Assembly (NCBI GenBank): GCA_023412805.1 | Contig: JAEZRM010000064.1 | Coordinates: 186,001-250,000 of the forward strand | From: Pseudomonadota bacterium | GTDB taxonomy: Bacteria > Pseudomonadota > Alphaproteobacteria > Rhizobiales > Hyphomicrobiaceae | Length of the DNA stretch: 64,000 bases | Reading direction: 5' to 3' | Shown here: positions 16,643-25,140 of the stretch, piece by piece | How the letters are laid out: each line of letters opens with the position of its first letter | Position numbering within the stretch: position 1 is the stretch's first letter | The notes under the pieces: generated by a model | Database searches by the model: none | Told to the model about the DNA's origin: nothing | The model's input: the letters and a program-made list of their open reading frames with translations, nothing else | Program-made: the position numbers and the translations under genes

Positions 16643-16757
16643 CCTTCTCCCCGTCCTTCACGGGGAGAAGGTTAGGATGAGGGGCGGCGGCATACGCCTT
16701 CGTCAGCGCAAACGGCCGCCCCTCACCCCTTCCCTCTCCCCGCACGCGGGGAGAGGG
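16643..16757. repeat. Composite palindromic (BIME-like) repeat
   Basis: Three nested or successive inverted repeats: hairpin A (cccttctcccc region, 16643-16652 with 16662-16671), an outer pair gaggggcggc (16679-16688) with gccgcccctc (16715-16724), and hairpin B (16732-16743 with 16746-16757, ccctctccccgc/gcggggagaggg). The two end hairpins are similar in sequence (C-rich then G-rich) and flank the middle pair, the layout of bacterial interspersed mosaic elements. It lies between convergent genes and may act as a two-way terminator. CCTTCTCCCC...GGGGAGAAGG blocks of this kind are common in Hyphomicrobiales genomes. Confidence 0.75.
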
Positions 16758-16793
16758 GGAAGAAAGAGGCGCCTCGCCTGTTCTCCTCCGCCA

Positions 16794-16988
16794 CTAACGC
16801 TTGAACAGGCTTGCGGCGGCGGCCTCGTGCGCCTTCTTGCGCGTGATCTCGGCGCGGACGCGGACGATCTCCGCCTCGAAAGCCGTGATGCGCGCTTCGA
16901 GATCCGAGATCGACAAAGTGTCGAGGCTCTCGCCGACCTGGGCGCCCTTCATCATCTTGTGCTTCGCCTCGTCCCAGTCCATCGACAT
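16794..16988 (-). CDS. DUF1192 family small protein
   Basis: A 64-residue protein beginning MSMDWDEAKH, with a predicted coiled coil from about residue 24 to 55 (SISDLEARITAFEAEIVRVRAEITRKKAHEAAAASLF). The heptad-like helix and terminal SLF are typical of the alphaproteobacterial DUF1192 family, whose function is unknown. The start at 16988 is chosen because the preceding frame gives an Arg/Cys-rich extension with no family match. Divergent from the small hypothetical gene at 17062. Confidence 0.8.
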   Translation of the reverse strand: MSMDWDEAKHKMMKGAQVGESLDTLSISDLEARITAFEAEIVRVRAEITRKKAHEAAAASLFKR

Positions 16989-17061
16989 GGCGGATCCTCT
17001 GCTGCAAACATTTCGCTGACCGACTTGTCCCCGCTGGTGCCGGAGGGCGCACGATCGGGCC

Positions 17062-17328
17062 ATGGACGGTCTGCCGCGTCATCTGAGGTCACTACCTTGG
17101 CTCATGGCCGCGGCGCCGTCCGAACTCGTGGACCGCTCATTCTATGGTCGGGCGGTCCTGATCGCCAAGCTCGCACATTATCTCAAGGCCGAGCGTCAGC
17201 GGGGCCTCGCCCGTCACTGGACATACGAGCTGGCGCGGCATCGCGCTCTCCTCGCCGTCTACCATCAGGAGAAGGCGACCTTCTGGCGGGACTACCGCTG
17301 CGATGCGGAAACCCTGCGGCCTCAATGA
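17062..17328 (+). CDS. Small hypothetical protein
   Basis: An 88-residue protein of unknown function with a helical, basic and aromatic composition (WTYELARHRALLAVYHQEKATFWRDYRCDAETL). The segment FYGRAVLIAKLAHYLKAERQRGLARHWTYELARH looks like two amphipathic helices. No family was recognised and the ribosome site is weak, so it may be a chance frame; its codon pattern and the lack of a competing gene on the other strand favour a real gene slightly. Confidence 0.4.
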   Translation: MDGLPRHLRSLPWLMAAAPSELVDRSFYGRAVLIAKLAHYLKAERQRGLARHWTYELARHRALLAVYHQEKATFWRDYRCDAETLRPQ

Positions 17329-17418
17329 GGCTGGCCCGCTCCGTCGGGGCTCGCTAATCTTGACGTCAACGGAACAACGAGTGCCCGGCCAACGAAGCCG
17401 CGGCAGGGAGTGAAGCGA

Positions 17419-19023
17419 ATGCCCAAGGACGATGCGGGTGGCGTGGCGCCGCCGCTGGGATGGCAGAGTGAGCTCGACGAGCTTCGGCAGCGCGAGCATT
17501 TTGCCAAGGAGATGGGCGGCACCGAGAAGGTCGACCGCCAGCATCGCGAAGGCAAGCTGACCATCCGCGAGCGTGTCGGTCGTCTCGTGGATCCTGGTTC
17601 ATTCAATGAGATTGGTTCGCTTACGGGGCTCGCCGAGTATGACGATGCGGGCAACCTCGTTCGCGTCACGCCATCGAACCGTATTACCGGACGCGCGAGG
17701 ATCGACGGTCGTCCTGTGATTGTCAGCGGCGACGACTTTACGGTGCGCGGCGGCTCAGCGGATGCAACGATTCCCGAAAAGACGGTGGTCGGCGAGCGCA
17801 TGGCCAACGAGCTGCGCCTGCCCATCATCCGCATCATCGAAGGCTCGGGCGGCGGCGGATCGGTTAAGACCATCGAGACGACGGGCCGCGCCAATCTGCC
17901 GGGTGGGCTCGGCGGATCGTCCATGCGCTACAAGTATCTCGCCGATAATCTTGGCCTGGTGCCCGTTGTGGCGCTCGGGCTCGGATCGGTAGCAGGGCTC
18001 GGCGCGGCACAGGTCTCCGCGAGCCACTATTCGCTCATGACAAAGAAGACCTCGGCGATGTTCGTTGCAGGCCCGCCCGTCGTCGCGCGCATCGGCGACA
18101 AGCAGGCGCTCTCGAAGCAGGAACTCGGCGGCTGGGAAATCCAGTGCGCGGCCGGTGCGGTCGATGATGCCGTGGACAGCGAGGAAGAAGCATTCGAGCG
18201 CGCGCGTCGCTTTCTCTCCTATCTGCCCTCGTCCTGCTATGAGGTGGCCCCGCGCGGTCCCCAGGTCGATGCGCCGGGCCGCCGTGAGGACTGGCTCTTC
18301 AAGGCCATCCCGCGCGAGCGTAATCAGCCCTACAAGATGCGCCCGATTATCGAGGCGCTGACCGACCGCGGCTCGTTCTTCGAGATGGGGCGGATGTTCG
18401 GGCGCCCGGTGATCACGGGCTTCGCGCGTCTCGATGGCGTGCCGGTCGGTATACTCGCGAGCGATCCTTTCCATGTGAGCGGCGCGTGGACGGCGGATGC
18501 CTGCAGCAAGGTGATCCGGTTCGTCGATCTCGCCGAGACGTTCCACATGCCGATCGTGCATCTCGTGGACTGCCCCGGTTTCATGATCGGCCTCGAAGCC
18601 GAACGCGCCGCCACCATCCGCCTCGGCGTGCGTGCGATGGCGGCGATCAACCAGACGACGGTGCCGTGGTGCTCGATCATCATCCGCAATGTGTTCGGCG
18701 TGGCCGGCGCGGCGCACGTGCCGGCGGGACGCTTTTCCATGCGCTATGCGTGGCTCTCGGCATGGTGGGGCTCGCTGCCGCTCGAGGGTGGTATCGAGGC
18801 CGCCTATCGCGCCGAGATCGATGCGGCGGACGATCCCAAGGCCAAGCTCGCTGAGATCGAGACGCGGCTCAACGCGCTTCGATCTCCCTTCCGCACAGCC
18901 GAAACTTTTGCAGTCGAAGAGATCATCGATCCGCGCGACACGCGCCGCCTGCTCTGCGAGTTCGCCAATCTCGCAGAGCCCTTGCGCACGCCCGGCCCGC
19001 GCACGTTCGGCATGAGGCCTTAG
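17419..19023 (+). CDS. Acyl-CoA carboxylase, carboxyltransferase (beta) subunit
   Basis: A 534-residue biotin-dependent carboxyltransferase of the propionyl/methylcrotonyl-CoA carboxylase beta family, which moves CO2 from carboxybiotin to an acyl-CoA. The acyl-CoA site glycine loop is seen in EGSGGGGSVKT and GLGSVAGLGAAQVSASHYS, and the carboxybiotin side in DCPGFMIGLEAERAATIRLGVR and NVFGVAGAAH. A GTG at 17410 is in frame, but the ATG at 17419 sits eight bases after GGGAG and is preferred. No biotin carboxylase or biotin carrier subunit lies in the window, so the partner is encoded elsewhere. A second beta subunit is at 50369-51976. Confidence 0.85.
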   Translation: MPKDDAGGVAPPLGWQSELDELRQREHFAKEMGGTEKVDRQHREGKLTIRERVGRLVDPGSFNEIGSLTGLAEYDDAGNLVRVTPSNRITGRARIDGRPVIVSGDDFTVRGGSADATIPEKTVVGERMANELRLPIIRIIEGSGGGGSVKTIETTGRANLPGGLGGSSMRYKYLADNLGLVPVVALGLGSVAGLGAAQVSASHYSLMTKKTSAMFVAGPPVVARIGDKQALSKQELGGWEIQCAAGAVDDAVDSEEEAFERARRFLSYLPSSCYEVAPRGPQVDAPGRREDWLFKAIPRERNQPYKMRPIIEALTDRGSFFEMGRMFGRPVITGFARLDGVPVGILASDPFHVSGAWTADACSKVIRFVDLAETFHMPIVHLVDCPGFMIGLEAERAATIRLGVRAMAAINQTTVPWCSIIIRNVFGVAGAAHVPAGRFSMRYAWLSAWWGSLPLEGGIEAAYRAEIDAADDPKAKLAEIETRLNALRSPFRTAETFAVEEIIDPRDTRRLLCEFANLAEPLRTPGPRTFGMRP

Positions 19024-19026
19024 CGC

Positions 19027-21279
19027 TCACACCTCCGGCATCGGGAACTTCGCGTCCTTATCGAGGAAGCGGTCGAGCACGTTGCGGATCAGTCGCGAGA
19101 CGTTGTTGTTGCCATTGTTGTGCAGCAGCGAGCCGCAGAACGTGATCGATCCCGTCGAAAACACCGCGCCGTTGTTCGGCGTCTCGAAGAACGTGAGGTC
19201 CGCACGGATCAGCTCATCGGCTGGTTTGCCGGCCCATGTGGTGATGTGCGTGAGCTGCTCCTCCGGCACGAGCACCCACGGCGCATCGGGCTCGTGACCC
19301 TCGGATGAGCCAAGCACGACGGCGTGCGAGGGCGTGCCGAGGCGCTTATCCGCGCGGTCGAGCTCGAAGCCCGCCGCGCCATGCCCGGACAGGCCGAAGC
19401 CGCCGATCTTCTCGTCCGCACCGATGCCGTCGAGCATCCATGCAGCGCGCGAGCTTCGTGCATCTGGGTGCTGGCGATAGTACGAGCCGACGAAATTGCC
19501 CTGCGCCGTGAAGCCGACGCCGGCGAGCCGCTGCGGCGGGCGGCCATTGCGCCGCCAGAGACCACCGTACTCGCCGTCGAAGGCGTTGTAGTATTCGCCT
19601 GCTTCAGCGGCCCAGGCACGGATGCCGCCCTCGCCGCGGCGGATCTCGATTGCCGCCGGTGCCTCAGTGTGACGTGCGACCTTCCAGTAGAAGCCGTTGC
19701 CGCCGAGGTACATGAAGCGCCCGCCGCCATCGCGGTAGGCTTCCAGCGCATCGAGCATCGCGCCCGTGTGGTACTCCGGATGGCTGCCGGTCGTGACCGC
19801 GTGATAGGGCTTCAGTAACTCGACGCCTTCCGCATCGAGCTCGGCGTCCGTGATGACATCGTAGGCAATGCCCTGCTTCTCGAGCCAGGCGATGAGGTGC
19901 GAGTCGGCGGGGTAGTGGCGCAGCCCCGAGGCGCGGATCGACGGATGAGGGTAGGTATTGTAACCGACGCGCACATTGAGCATCGGCCGCAGCCATGAGG
20001 CATGGCAGATGCCGCTGCCGTCCGTGTGGAAGTTGTACGTGGAGAGTCCGTAGTCGCGGTGCTCGCCAGGATTATAGGGATAGCCGCCCCATTCCTTTGA
20101 GAGCTGCTTCCACGTTTCGAGCCATTTCGGATCGCCGGACTCGGGGCGCGCGTGGTTGTGATATACGGTGTAGGTGTACGTCGATACGAGCACGGCAAGA
20201 TCGGCCGTTTTCGTGCCCTTGGGCGGCACGACGAAGAACGGCACGTTTTCCTCACCCTTCTCGCTTGCGAGCCGTAAGGCGTAGGTGCCGGAACGCGTGC
20301 CGGCGGGCACCTTCCACGTGAAATCGGTCCCCCAGCCGCAGTCCGACAGATCGTCCTCATGGAAGTGGATAGCGCCATACTGCGTGGGCGCATGCCGGAA
20401 GCACATCTCGCGGCCCGTCCAGTTCGAGCCGGTCATGGCGCGGGCGGGCAGATTGACCAGACGCCCATGACGGGCGCCGGTGCCGGCGTCGATGATGCGT
20501 GTCGAGCCCATCTCGCGCGAGAAATCCCAGCTTGCGACGACGCCGGGGGCGGCGGGATCTGCCGAGAGCCTTTCGACCGCGGCCGCGTCGGCGGCTGAGG
20601 CAGCGATTACCGGCCGTTCGATCTTCCCATTGAAGTGGCCTTTCATGGGCGTGCCGCCGAGCGCACCGATAACCCACGGCATACCGGCCGCGGGGAGGGC
20701 AGCAGCGCCCGCTTCGAGCTTGGTGCTCGCGGTGCGTGGCGCTCCGATGGGACGGCCTGCATCCATGCGCACATGCCCGGCCGTAAGCGTCGCGGTCGCG
20801 GCATCGTAAATTGCGAACACGCGATACCAGTGGCGCTCCTCCAGCGGCACGCGGGTCTTGACGCGCGTGGCCCCGAGTAGGGCCTCGACACTGCCATCCT
20901 CGCCGATGGCCACGGCGATACCGCGCCGCACAGCCGGGTCGTAAGCCGAAAGAACACCCTGCCGCCGGCCGATGCCCGGACGCGTCGGCCAGATCGTGGC
21001 GACAAGGCTCAGGCTGCCCATGGTGCCCAGGTCGACGCTTTGTTCGACGATGCCGTATGAGCCGGCGTGCACGGGCTGGAAGCGCCCTTTATACGCGCCG
21101 GCAAACTCCGCTTCGATGGGTTCCTCGACGATGCCGGGGCCGGCCGGATTGGCATCAGCGGAGATCACGCGCACCAGCCGTGCCGTATAGGGCGTGTCGT
21201 CCATGCTCGAGACCTTGAAGGCGATGGTCTCCCCTGGCCGGACGGACATCCGGTCGGCATAGGCGGCGAGTGGCAGCAT
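19027..21279 (-). CDS. N,N-dimethylformamidase-like large subunit
   Basis: A 750-residue protein resembling the large (beta) subunit of N,N-dimethylformamidase, an iron amidohydrolase that splits DMF to dimethylamine and formate. An N-terminal lectin/LamG-like region (about 80-260, including RHWYRVFAIYDAATATLTAGHVR) precedes a catalytic-like C-terminal half with FFVVPPKGTKTADLAVLVSTYTY, ENHEHR-type acidic/His patches and TGSHPEYHTGAMLDALEAYRDGGGRFMYLGGNGFYW, as in that family. The small alpha subunit (about 130 residues) is not adjacent. It stands convergent with the acyl-CoA carboxylase gene and divergent from a TRAP binding protein. The substrate may be another amide. Confidence 0.75.
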   Translation of the reverse strand: MLPLAAYADRMSVRPGETIAFKVSSMDDTPYTARLVRVISADANPAGPGIVEEPIEAEFAGAYKGRFQPVHAGSYGIVEQSVDLGTMGSLSLVATIWPTRPGIGRRQGVLSAYDPAVRRGIAVAIGEDGSVEALLGATRVKTRVPLEERHWYRVFAIYDAATATLTAGHVRMDAGRPIGAPRTASTKLEAGAAALPAAGMPWVIGALGGTPMKGHFNGKIERPVIAASAADAAAVERLSADPAAPGVVASWDFSREMGSTRIIDAGTGARHGRLVNLPARAMTGSNWTGREMCFRHAPTQYGAIHFHEDDLSDCGWGTDFTWKVPAGTRSGTYALRLASEKGEENVPFFVVPPKGTKTADLAVLVSTYTYTVYHNHARPESGDPKWLETWKQLSKEWGGYPYNPGEHRDYGLSTYNFHTDGSGICHASWLRPMLNVRVGYNTYPHPSIRASGLRHYPADSHLIAWLEKQGIAYDVITDAELDAEGVELLKPYHAVTTGSHPEYHTGAMLDALEAYRDGGGRFMYLGGNGFYWKVARHTEAPAAIEIRRGEGGIRAWAAEAGEYYNAFDGEYGGLWRRNGRPPQRLAGVGFTAQGNFVGSYYRQHPDARSSRAAWMLDGIGADEKIGGFGLSGHGAAGFELDRADKRLGTPSHAVVLGSSEGHEPDAPWVLVPEEQLTHITTWAGKPADELIRADLTFFETPNNGAVFSTGSITFCGSLLHNNGNNNVSRLIRNVLDRFLDKDAKFPMPEV

Positions 21280-21402
21280 GGTTCATTTTCCCCGAATGCG
21301 ATGGCAGTCCATGGTGAATGGGGGCGCCGATACGGAGCGAAGTCAAGAAGCTTGCGCCGCACACCCGCGTCTCGCACAGTGGGCTGCTGAACTTTTGGGC
21401 GC

Positions 21403-21513
21403 CCACTTAAGTCCAGATTGCCAAATTTCGATTGCCCCCCAATACTCGACACGGACATCGCCCGTTCGCAGGGCGGCTACGGAATTGATCCGCGCACGTC
21501 CACTTAAGTCCAG
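21403..21513 (+). promoter_or_regulatory. 14-bp direct repeat upstream of dctP (operator candidate)
   Basis: The 14-base word ccacttaagtccag occurs at 21403-21416 and again at 21500-21513, 97 bases apart start to start. Each contains the palindrome cttaag. The second copy ends 14 bases before the dctP ATG and runs into its ribosome site (agggagaa). Such paired copies suggest a regulator binding at both; no matching sequence was noticed near the dctQM start. Confidence 0.5.
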
Positions 21514-21527
21514 GGAGAAACACAGAA

Positions 21528-22649
21528 ATGGCAGAAGTACCGAAGACATTGAAGAGGCGTCAATTCCTCAAGGGGGCCGCCGTCGCGGGCGCCGCTGCGG
21601 GAACCTCGGCGATCGTGACACCGGCCATCGCCCAGGCGCGAACTGAATGGAAGATGGTCACGACTTGGCCAAAGAATTTCCCGGGTCAGGGTACGGGCGC
21701 TGTGCGCTTCGCAAACTCCGTTGAGGCGGCCACTGAAGGGCGCTTGAAGATTCACGTCTACGCGGCTGGTGAGCTGGTGCCGCCGTTCGAGAGCTTCGAC
21801 GCCGTGACGCGCGGTGCCGCCGATCTTATGCACGCGACGCCGTACTACTGGCCGAACAAGAGCAAGGCGCTCATGTTCTACTCGACCGTGCCGTTCGGCC
21901 TCACGACCGCCGAGCAGGAAGCGTGGATGCAGTACGGCGGCGGACAGGATCTCTGGGACAAGGTCCTCGATCCGTTCGGCCTCAAGGGCTATCACGCAGG
22001 TTCGACCGGCGTGCAGATGGGCGGCTGGTTCAACAAAGAAATCACCAGCGCAGCCAGCGTCAGCGGCATGAAGATGCGCATCCCCGGTCTCGGCGGCGAA
22101 GCGCTGAAGAAGATGGGCCTCACGGTCGTGAACCTGCCGGGCGGCGAAATCTTCGCGGCACTTCAGTCCGGCGCCATCGATGCGACCGAGTGGGTTGGCC
22201 CCTGGAACGACCTGACGTTCGGCTTCTTCAAGGTCGCCAAATACTACTACTGGCCGGGCATGCACGAGCCGGGCACGCAAATCGAAGTGACGATCGACAA
22301 GAAGAAGTTGACGGCGCTGCCAAAGGACGTGCGGGCCATCCTCGAGGCTTGCATCTATCAGGAAAACCTGAAGTTCACCTCCGAGTTCAACGCCCGCAAC
22401 GGCGCTGCGCTGCAGACGCTGATCGGAACACACAATGTCCAGCTGAAGCGCTTTCCGAACGAATTCCTGCAGGTTTACGGAGAGAAGTGCGGCGAAGTCA
22501 TCCAGGAGCTGCGCGACGGTGGTGATGCGGTGACCAAGGAGGTCATCGAGTCGTTCCTGAAGGCGCGTCGCGAGCAGTCGAGCTGGAACCGGATCGCCGA
22601 GCAGGGCTTCCTCAATGCCCGTCTGCTCGACTACAAGTTCCCGACCTGA
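21528..22649 (+). CDS. TRAP transporter substrate-binding protein (DctP/TakP type), Tat-exported
   Basis: Periplasmic solute receptor of a tripartite ATP-independent transporter, 373 residues. The N-terminus RRQFLKGAAVAGAAAG is a twin-arginine signal ending near TPAIAQA (residue 36), so the protein is folded before export. The body matches the TakP-like group of DctP receptors (carboxylate or mannitol/chloroaromatic type): a signature arginine segment MKMRIPGLGGEALKKMG and NLPGGEIFAALQSGAIDATEW are visible. GGGAGAA precedes the ATG. The receptor gene is on the opposite strand to the permease genes and convergent with them, with a strong terminator in between. Confidence 0.9.
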   Translation: MAEVPKTLKRRQFLKGAAVAGAAAGTSAIVTPAIAQARTEWKMVTTWPKNFPGQGTGAVRFANSVEAATEGRLKIHVYAAGELVPPFESFDAVTRGAADLMHATPYYWPNKSKALMFYSTVPFGLTTAEQEAWMQYGGGQDLWDKVLDPFGLKGYHAGSTGVQMGGWFNKEITSAASVSGMKMRIPGLGGEALKKMGLTVVNLPGGEIFAALQSGAIDATEWVGPWNDLTFGFFKVAKYYYWPGMHEPGTQIEVTIDKKKLTALPKDVRAILEACIYQENLKFTSEFNARNGAALQTLIGTHNVQLKRFPNEFLQVYGEKCGEVIQELRDGGDAVTKEVIESFLKARREQSSWNRIAEQGFLNARLLDYKFPT

Positions 22650-22670
22650 CGAGCGGCATCTCTACAATGC

Positions 22671-22704
22671 AAAGCCCCGCGGCACATCCTGCCGCGGGGC
22701 TTTT
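22671..22704 (+). terminator. Rho-independent terminator after dctP
   Basis: A 13-bp perfect stem, aaagccccgcggc (22671-22683) with gccgcggggcttt (22691-22703), closes a 7-base loop and runs into six T. It lies 22 bases after the dctP stop. The convergent dctQM operon ends 29 bases further on, so the near-symmetric hairpin could stop both transcripts. Confidence 0.88.
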
Positions 22705-22732
22705 TTGTTGAGCGGCGCGCCAGAGTTGGCGG

Positions 22733-22939
22733 CTAGTTGAAATAGCCGGAGCCCTTCACAAGCTCGCTGATCGTGACAATGAGCAGGAGAATGTGAGCGA
22801 GCATGACATGCTCGATCACGAGCTTGCCTTTTATGATGCCTGGGCGCCCAGGGCGATCGATGGTCTTCCACAGGATGACGAAGGTCGCTGCCCAGATAGC
22901 CAGCAGGACGACACCAATTTCGAGATCAATTAGACTCAT
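22733..22939 (-). CDS. Small two-helix membrane protein of the TRAP operon
   Basis: A 68-residue protein with two hydrophobic helices, about residues 7-25 (IGVVLLAIWAATFVILWK) and 45-62 (VMLAHILLLIVTISELV), joined by a basic loop DRPGRPGIIKGK. It starts 16 bases after the dctM stop on the same strand, with GAGAGC upstream, so it is very likely co-translated with the permease. No named family was recognised. A role as an accessory or stabilising subunit of the TRAP membrane complex is inference from position only. Confidence 0.6.
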   Translation of the reverse strand: MSLIDLEIGVVLLAIWAATFVILWKTIDRPGRPGIIKGKLVIEHVMLAHILLLIVTISELVKGSGYFN

Positions 22940-22954
22940 GATGCTCTCGGCGCT

Positions 22955-24502
22955 CTATCTCTTCGGGGCGAATGGATTATCTTCTTCGATCGGCATACCA
23001 TCCTTGTCGAACTTGGTGGTGCCGAGGATCGAATCCAGCGAGCGAGATGGTGACGTGCCTGGCTTTTCACCGGCTGTCGCCGGACCATGAATTGCCGCCG
23101 GCGTTGGGCTGGCAAACAGATACTTAGGCAGCCATGTCGCGGTGCCCGGAAACGCCCAGATAATCCCCAGGGCAAACATCTGCAGCCACGTCCAAGAGAT
23201 CGAGCCGAGCCAGATCTCGCCTGTCGCGATACTCGGTGGGGCGATGCTCCGCATGTAGAAGAGCGTGAAGCCGAATGGTGGCGTGAGGAAGCTCGTCTGG
23301 AGGTTCACGCCGATCAGGATGCCGAGCCAGACGGGGTCGACGCCCATCGCGAGAAGGGCTGGCCCGCAGACCGGCAGCATGATCAGGATGATCTCGAACG
23401 TATCCAGGAAGAAGCCGAGAATGAACATGATGAACATCACGACGAACAGTGCGCCCGTGACGCCACCCGGCACATTCTTCAGTGCTTCCTCGACCATGTG
23501 CTCGCCGCCGAGCCCGCGGAATACGAGCGAGAACAGCGATGCCGCGATCACGATCACGAAGATGACGGCTGTCGTCATCATGGTGTTCATCGAAGCATAG
23601 CGTAGCGTCGCGAACGACATTCTGCCGTTCATCGCTGCCAGTATCATGGCGCCGATCGCGCCAACCGACGCGGATTCGGACGGCGTCGCGAAGCCGAACA
23701 GGATGCTCCCGAGTACGGCCAGCACGAGGAAAAGCGGCGGAAGAAGCGCCGAGATGACGCGCCAGGAGAGGCCGGCCTGCTCCTCTGCGGTCATCTTCAT
23801 CGCCGGCACTTCGGTTGGCTGGAATATCGCCTTGTAGATGATCCAGAGCAGGTAGAGCCCGACCATGATGAAGCCGGGGATCAGTGCGCCGGCGAAGAGA
23901 TCGCCCACTGAGATCGGATCGGGCGTGAAATTTCCTCGGCGAAGCTGCGCTTCCTGATTGATGCCGGCGAGAAGATCGCCGACGAAGATGAGGACGGTCG
24001 AGGGCGGGATGATCTGAGCGAGCGTTGCCGATCCGCAGATCACACCTGTCGAGACGCGATTGGCATACCCCGCGCGAAGCATTGTCGGCAGCGCGATCAG
24101 GCCCATCGTGATGACGGTCGCGCCGACGACGCCCGTCGATGCGGCGAGGAGCGCCCCGACGATGATGACCGAGTAGGCGAGACCGCCGCGCAGCTTGCCG
24201 AAGAGCTGCCCCATGGTCGTCAGCAGCCGCTCGGCGATGCCGGATCTCTCGAGGATCAAGCCCATGAAAATGAACAGCGGGACCGCGACGAGCACGTCGT
24301 TGGTCATGCTTCCGAGGTAGCGCGACGGGATGCCGTTCAGGATCGAATAGTCGAACGCTCCGAGGGCATGGCCCAAAAAGGCAATCAAGAGCGACGTGCC
24401 GGCAAGGGTCAAGGCGATCGGAAAGCCGAACATCAGCGTGACGCAGATGCCGATGAACAGCATGATCGAGAGGATGTCGCCGGTCGAAAGGGCGCTCAGC
24501 AT
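22955..24502 (-). CDS. TRAP transporter large permease subunit (DctM-like)
   Basis: Twelve-helix-type membrane permease of 515 residues that couples Na+ gradients to solute import with DctQ and the DctP receptor. The DctM pattern is clear: FIGICVTLMFGFPIALTLAGTSLL at the N-terminus, VAVPLFIFMGLILERSGIAERLL, and later FLDTFEIILIMLPVCGPALLAMGVDPVWLGILIGVNLQTSFLTPPFGFTLFYMRS. The ATG at 24502 (MLSALSTGD) is chosen; the frame is open to 24595 but overlaps dctQ there. It lies 28 bases after dctQ on the minus strand. The C-terminal 50 residues form a cytoplasmic, proline-rich and charged tail. Confidence 0.9.
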   Translation of the reverse strand: MLSALSTGDILSIMLFIGICVTLMFGFPIALTLAGTSLLIAFLGHALGAFDYSILNGIPSRYLGSMTNDVLVAVPLFIFMGLILERSGIAERLLTTMGQLFGKLRGGLAYSVIIVGALLAASTGVVGATVITMGLIALPTMLRAGYANRVSTGVICGSATLAQIIPPSTVLIFVGDLLAGINQEAQLRRGNFTPDPISVGDLFAGALIPGFIMVGLYLLWIIYKAIFQPTEVPAMKMTAEEQAGLSWRVISALLPPLFLVLAVLGSILFGFATPSESASVGAIGAMILAAMNGRMSFATLRYASMNTMMTTAVIFVIVIAASLFSLVFRGLGGEHMVEEALKNVPGGVTGALFVVMFIMFILGFFLDTFEIILIMLPVCGPALLAMGVDPVWLGILIGVNLQTSFLTPPFGFTLFYMRSIAPPSIATGEIWLGSISWTWLQMFALGIIWAFPGTATWLPKYLFASPTPAAIHGPATAGEKPGTSPSRSLDSILGTTKFDKDGMPIEEDNPFAPKR

Positions 24503-24530
24503 AGGCAACGTACCTGTTCTGTGGAGAAGG

Positions 24531-25091
24531 CTAGGAGGTTGTCGCCTCGCCGAGACCGGCGATTGCCCGCTTGGGCGCGAGGTGCTCGGCGTCATTCAGG
24601 ACGAGGATGGCACGCGCGCAGTTTGCGAGCCCTTGCATCCCCATGAGTATGCAGAAGCCGAGAATGGCGCCCTTCAGGACATAGAGGCCCGGCATGCCGC
24701 CGACCTGCTGCGACGTCTCGCGCAGCCAGACGGACGCGAGGAAGTAGCCCCACGTGTAGTAGCCGATGACGAGTAGCCACGGAAACAGGAAGACGCAGGA
24801 GCAGAAGATTTCAATCTTGGCCCTGAACTTCGGTGTCCAGCGCGCGGAGAAGATATCGACGCTGACATGCCGGCCGGCGAGAAACGCGTAACCCGAGCCG
24901 AGCATGAACGACAGACCGAACGTCCAAACATAAAGTTCCTGCATCCACACATAGCCTGTGTGAAATGCGTAGCGGATCACGACGACGACGAAACAGACCA
25001 GAACCGTCACGAGGCTCAGCCAGCCGACGAGTTGACCGACCTTCTCATTCACCCATTCGGCAAAGCGGATGTAGCTGGCGAGCGCCCCCAT
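24531..25091 (-). CDS. TRAP transporter small permease subunit (DctQ-like)
   Basis: A 186-residue four-helix membrane protein, the small permease partner of DctM. Diagnostic features are YVWMQELYVWTFGLSFMLGSGYAFLAGRHVSVDIFSARWTPKFR, with the conserved R-H-V-x-V-D cluster around residues 82-87. The start is at the ATG at 25091, eight bases after GGGGAGG; the in-frame extension to 25184 has no such site. It is the first gene of the operon dctQ-dctM-small membrane protein. Confidence 0.9.
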   Translation of the reverse strand: MGALASYIRFAEWVNEKVGQLVGWLSLVTVLVCFVVVVIRYAFHTGYVWMQELYVWTFGLSFMLGSGYAFLAGRHVSVDIFSARWTPKFRAKIEIFCSCVFLFPWLLVIGYYTWGYFLASVWLRETSQQVGGMPGLYVLKGAILGFCILMGMQGLANCARAILVLNDAEHLAPKRAIAGLGEATTS

Positions 25092-25140
25092 CCGAATCCT
25101 CCCCTCTGCCGTGCGATTTTTGCACGATCCATTGAAATTT

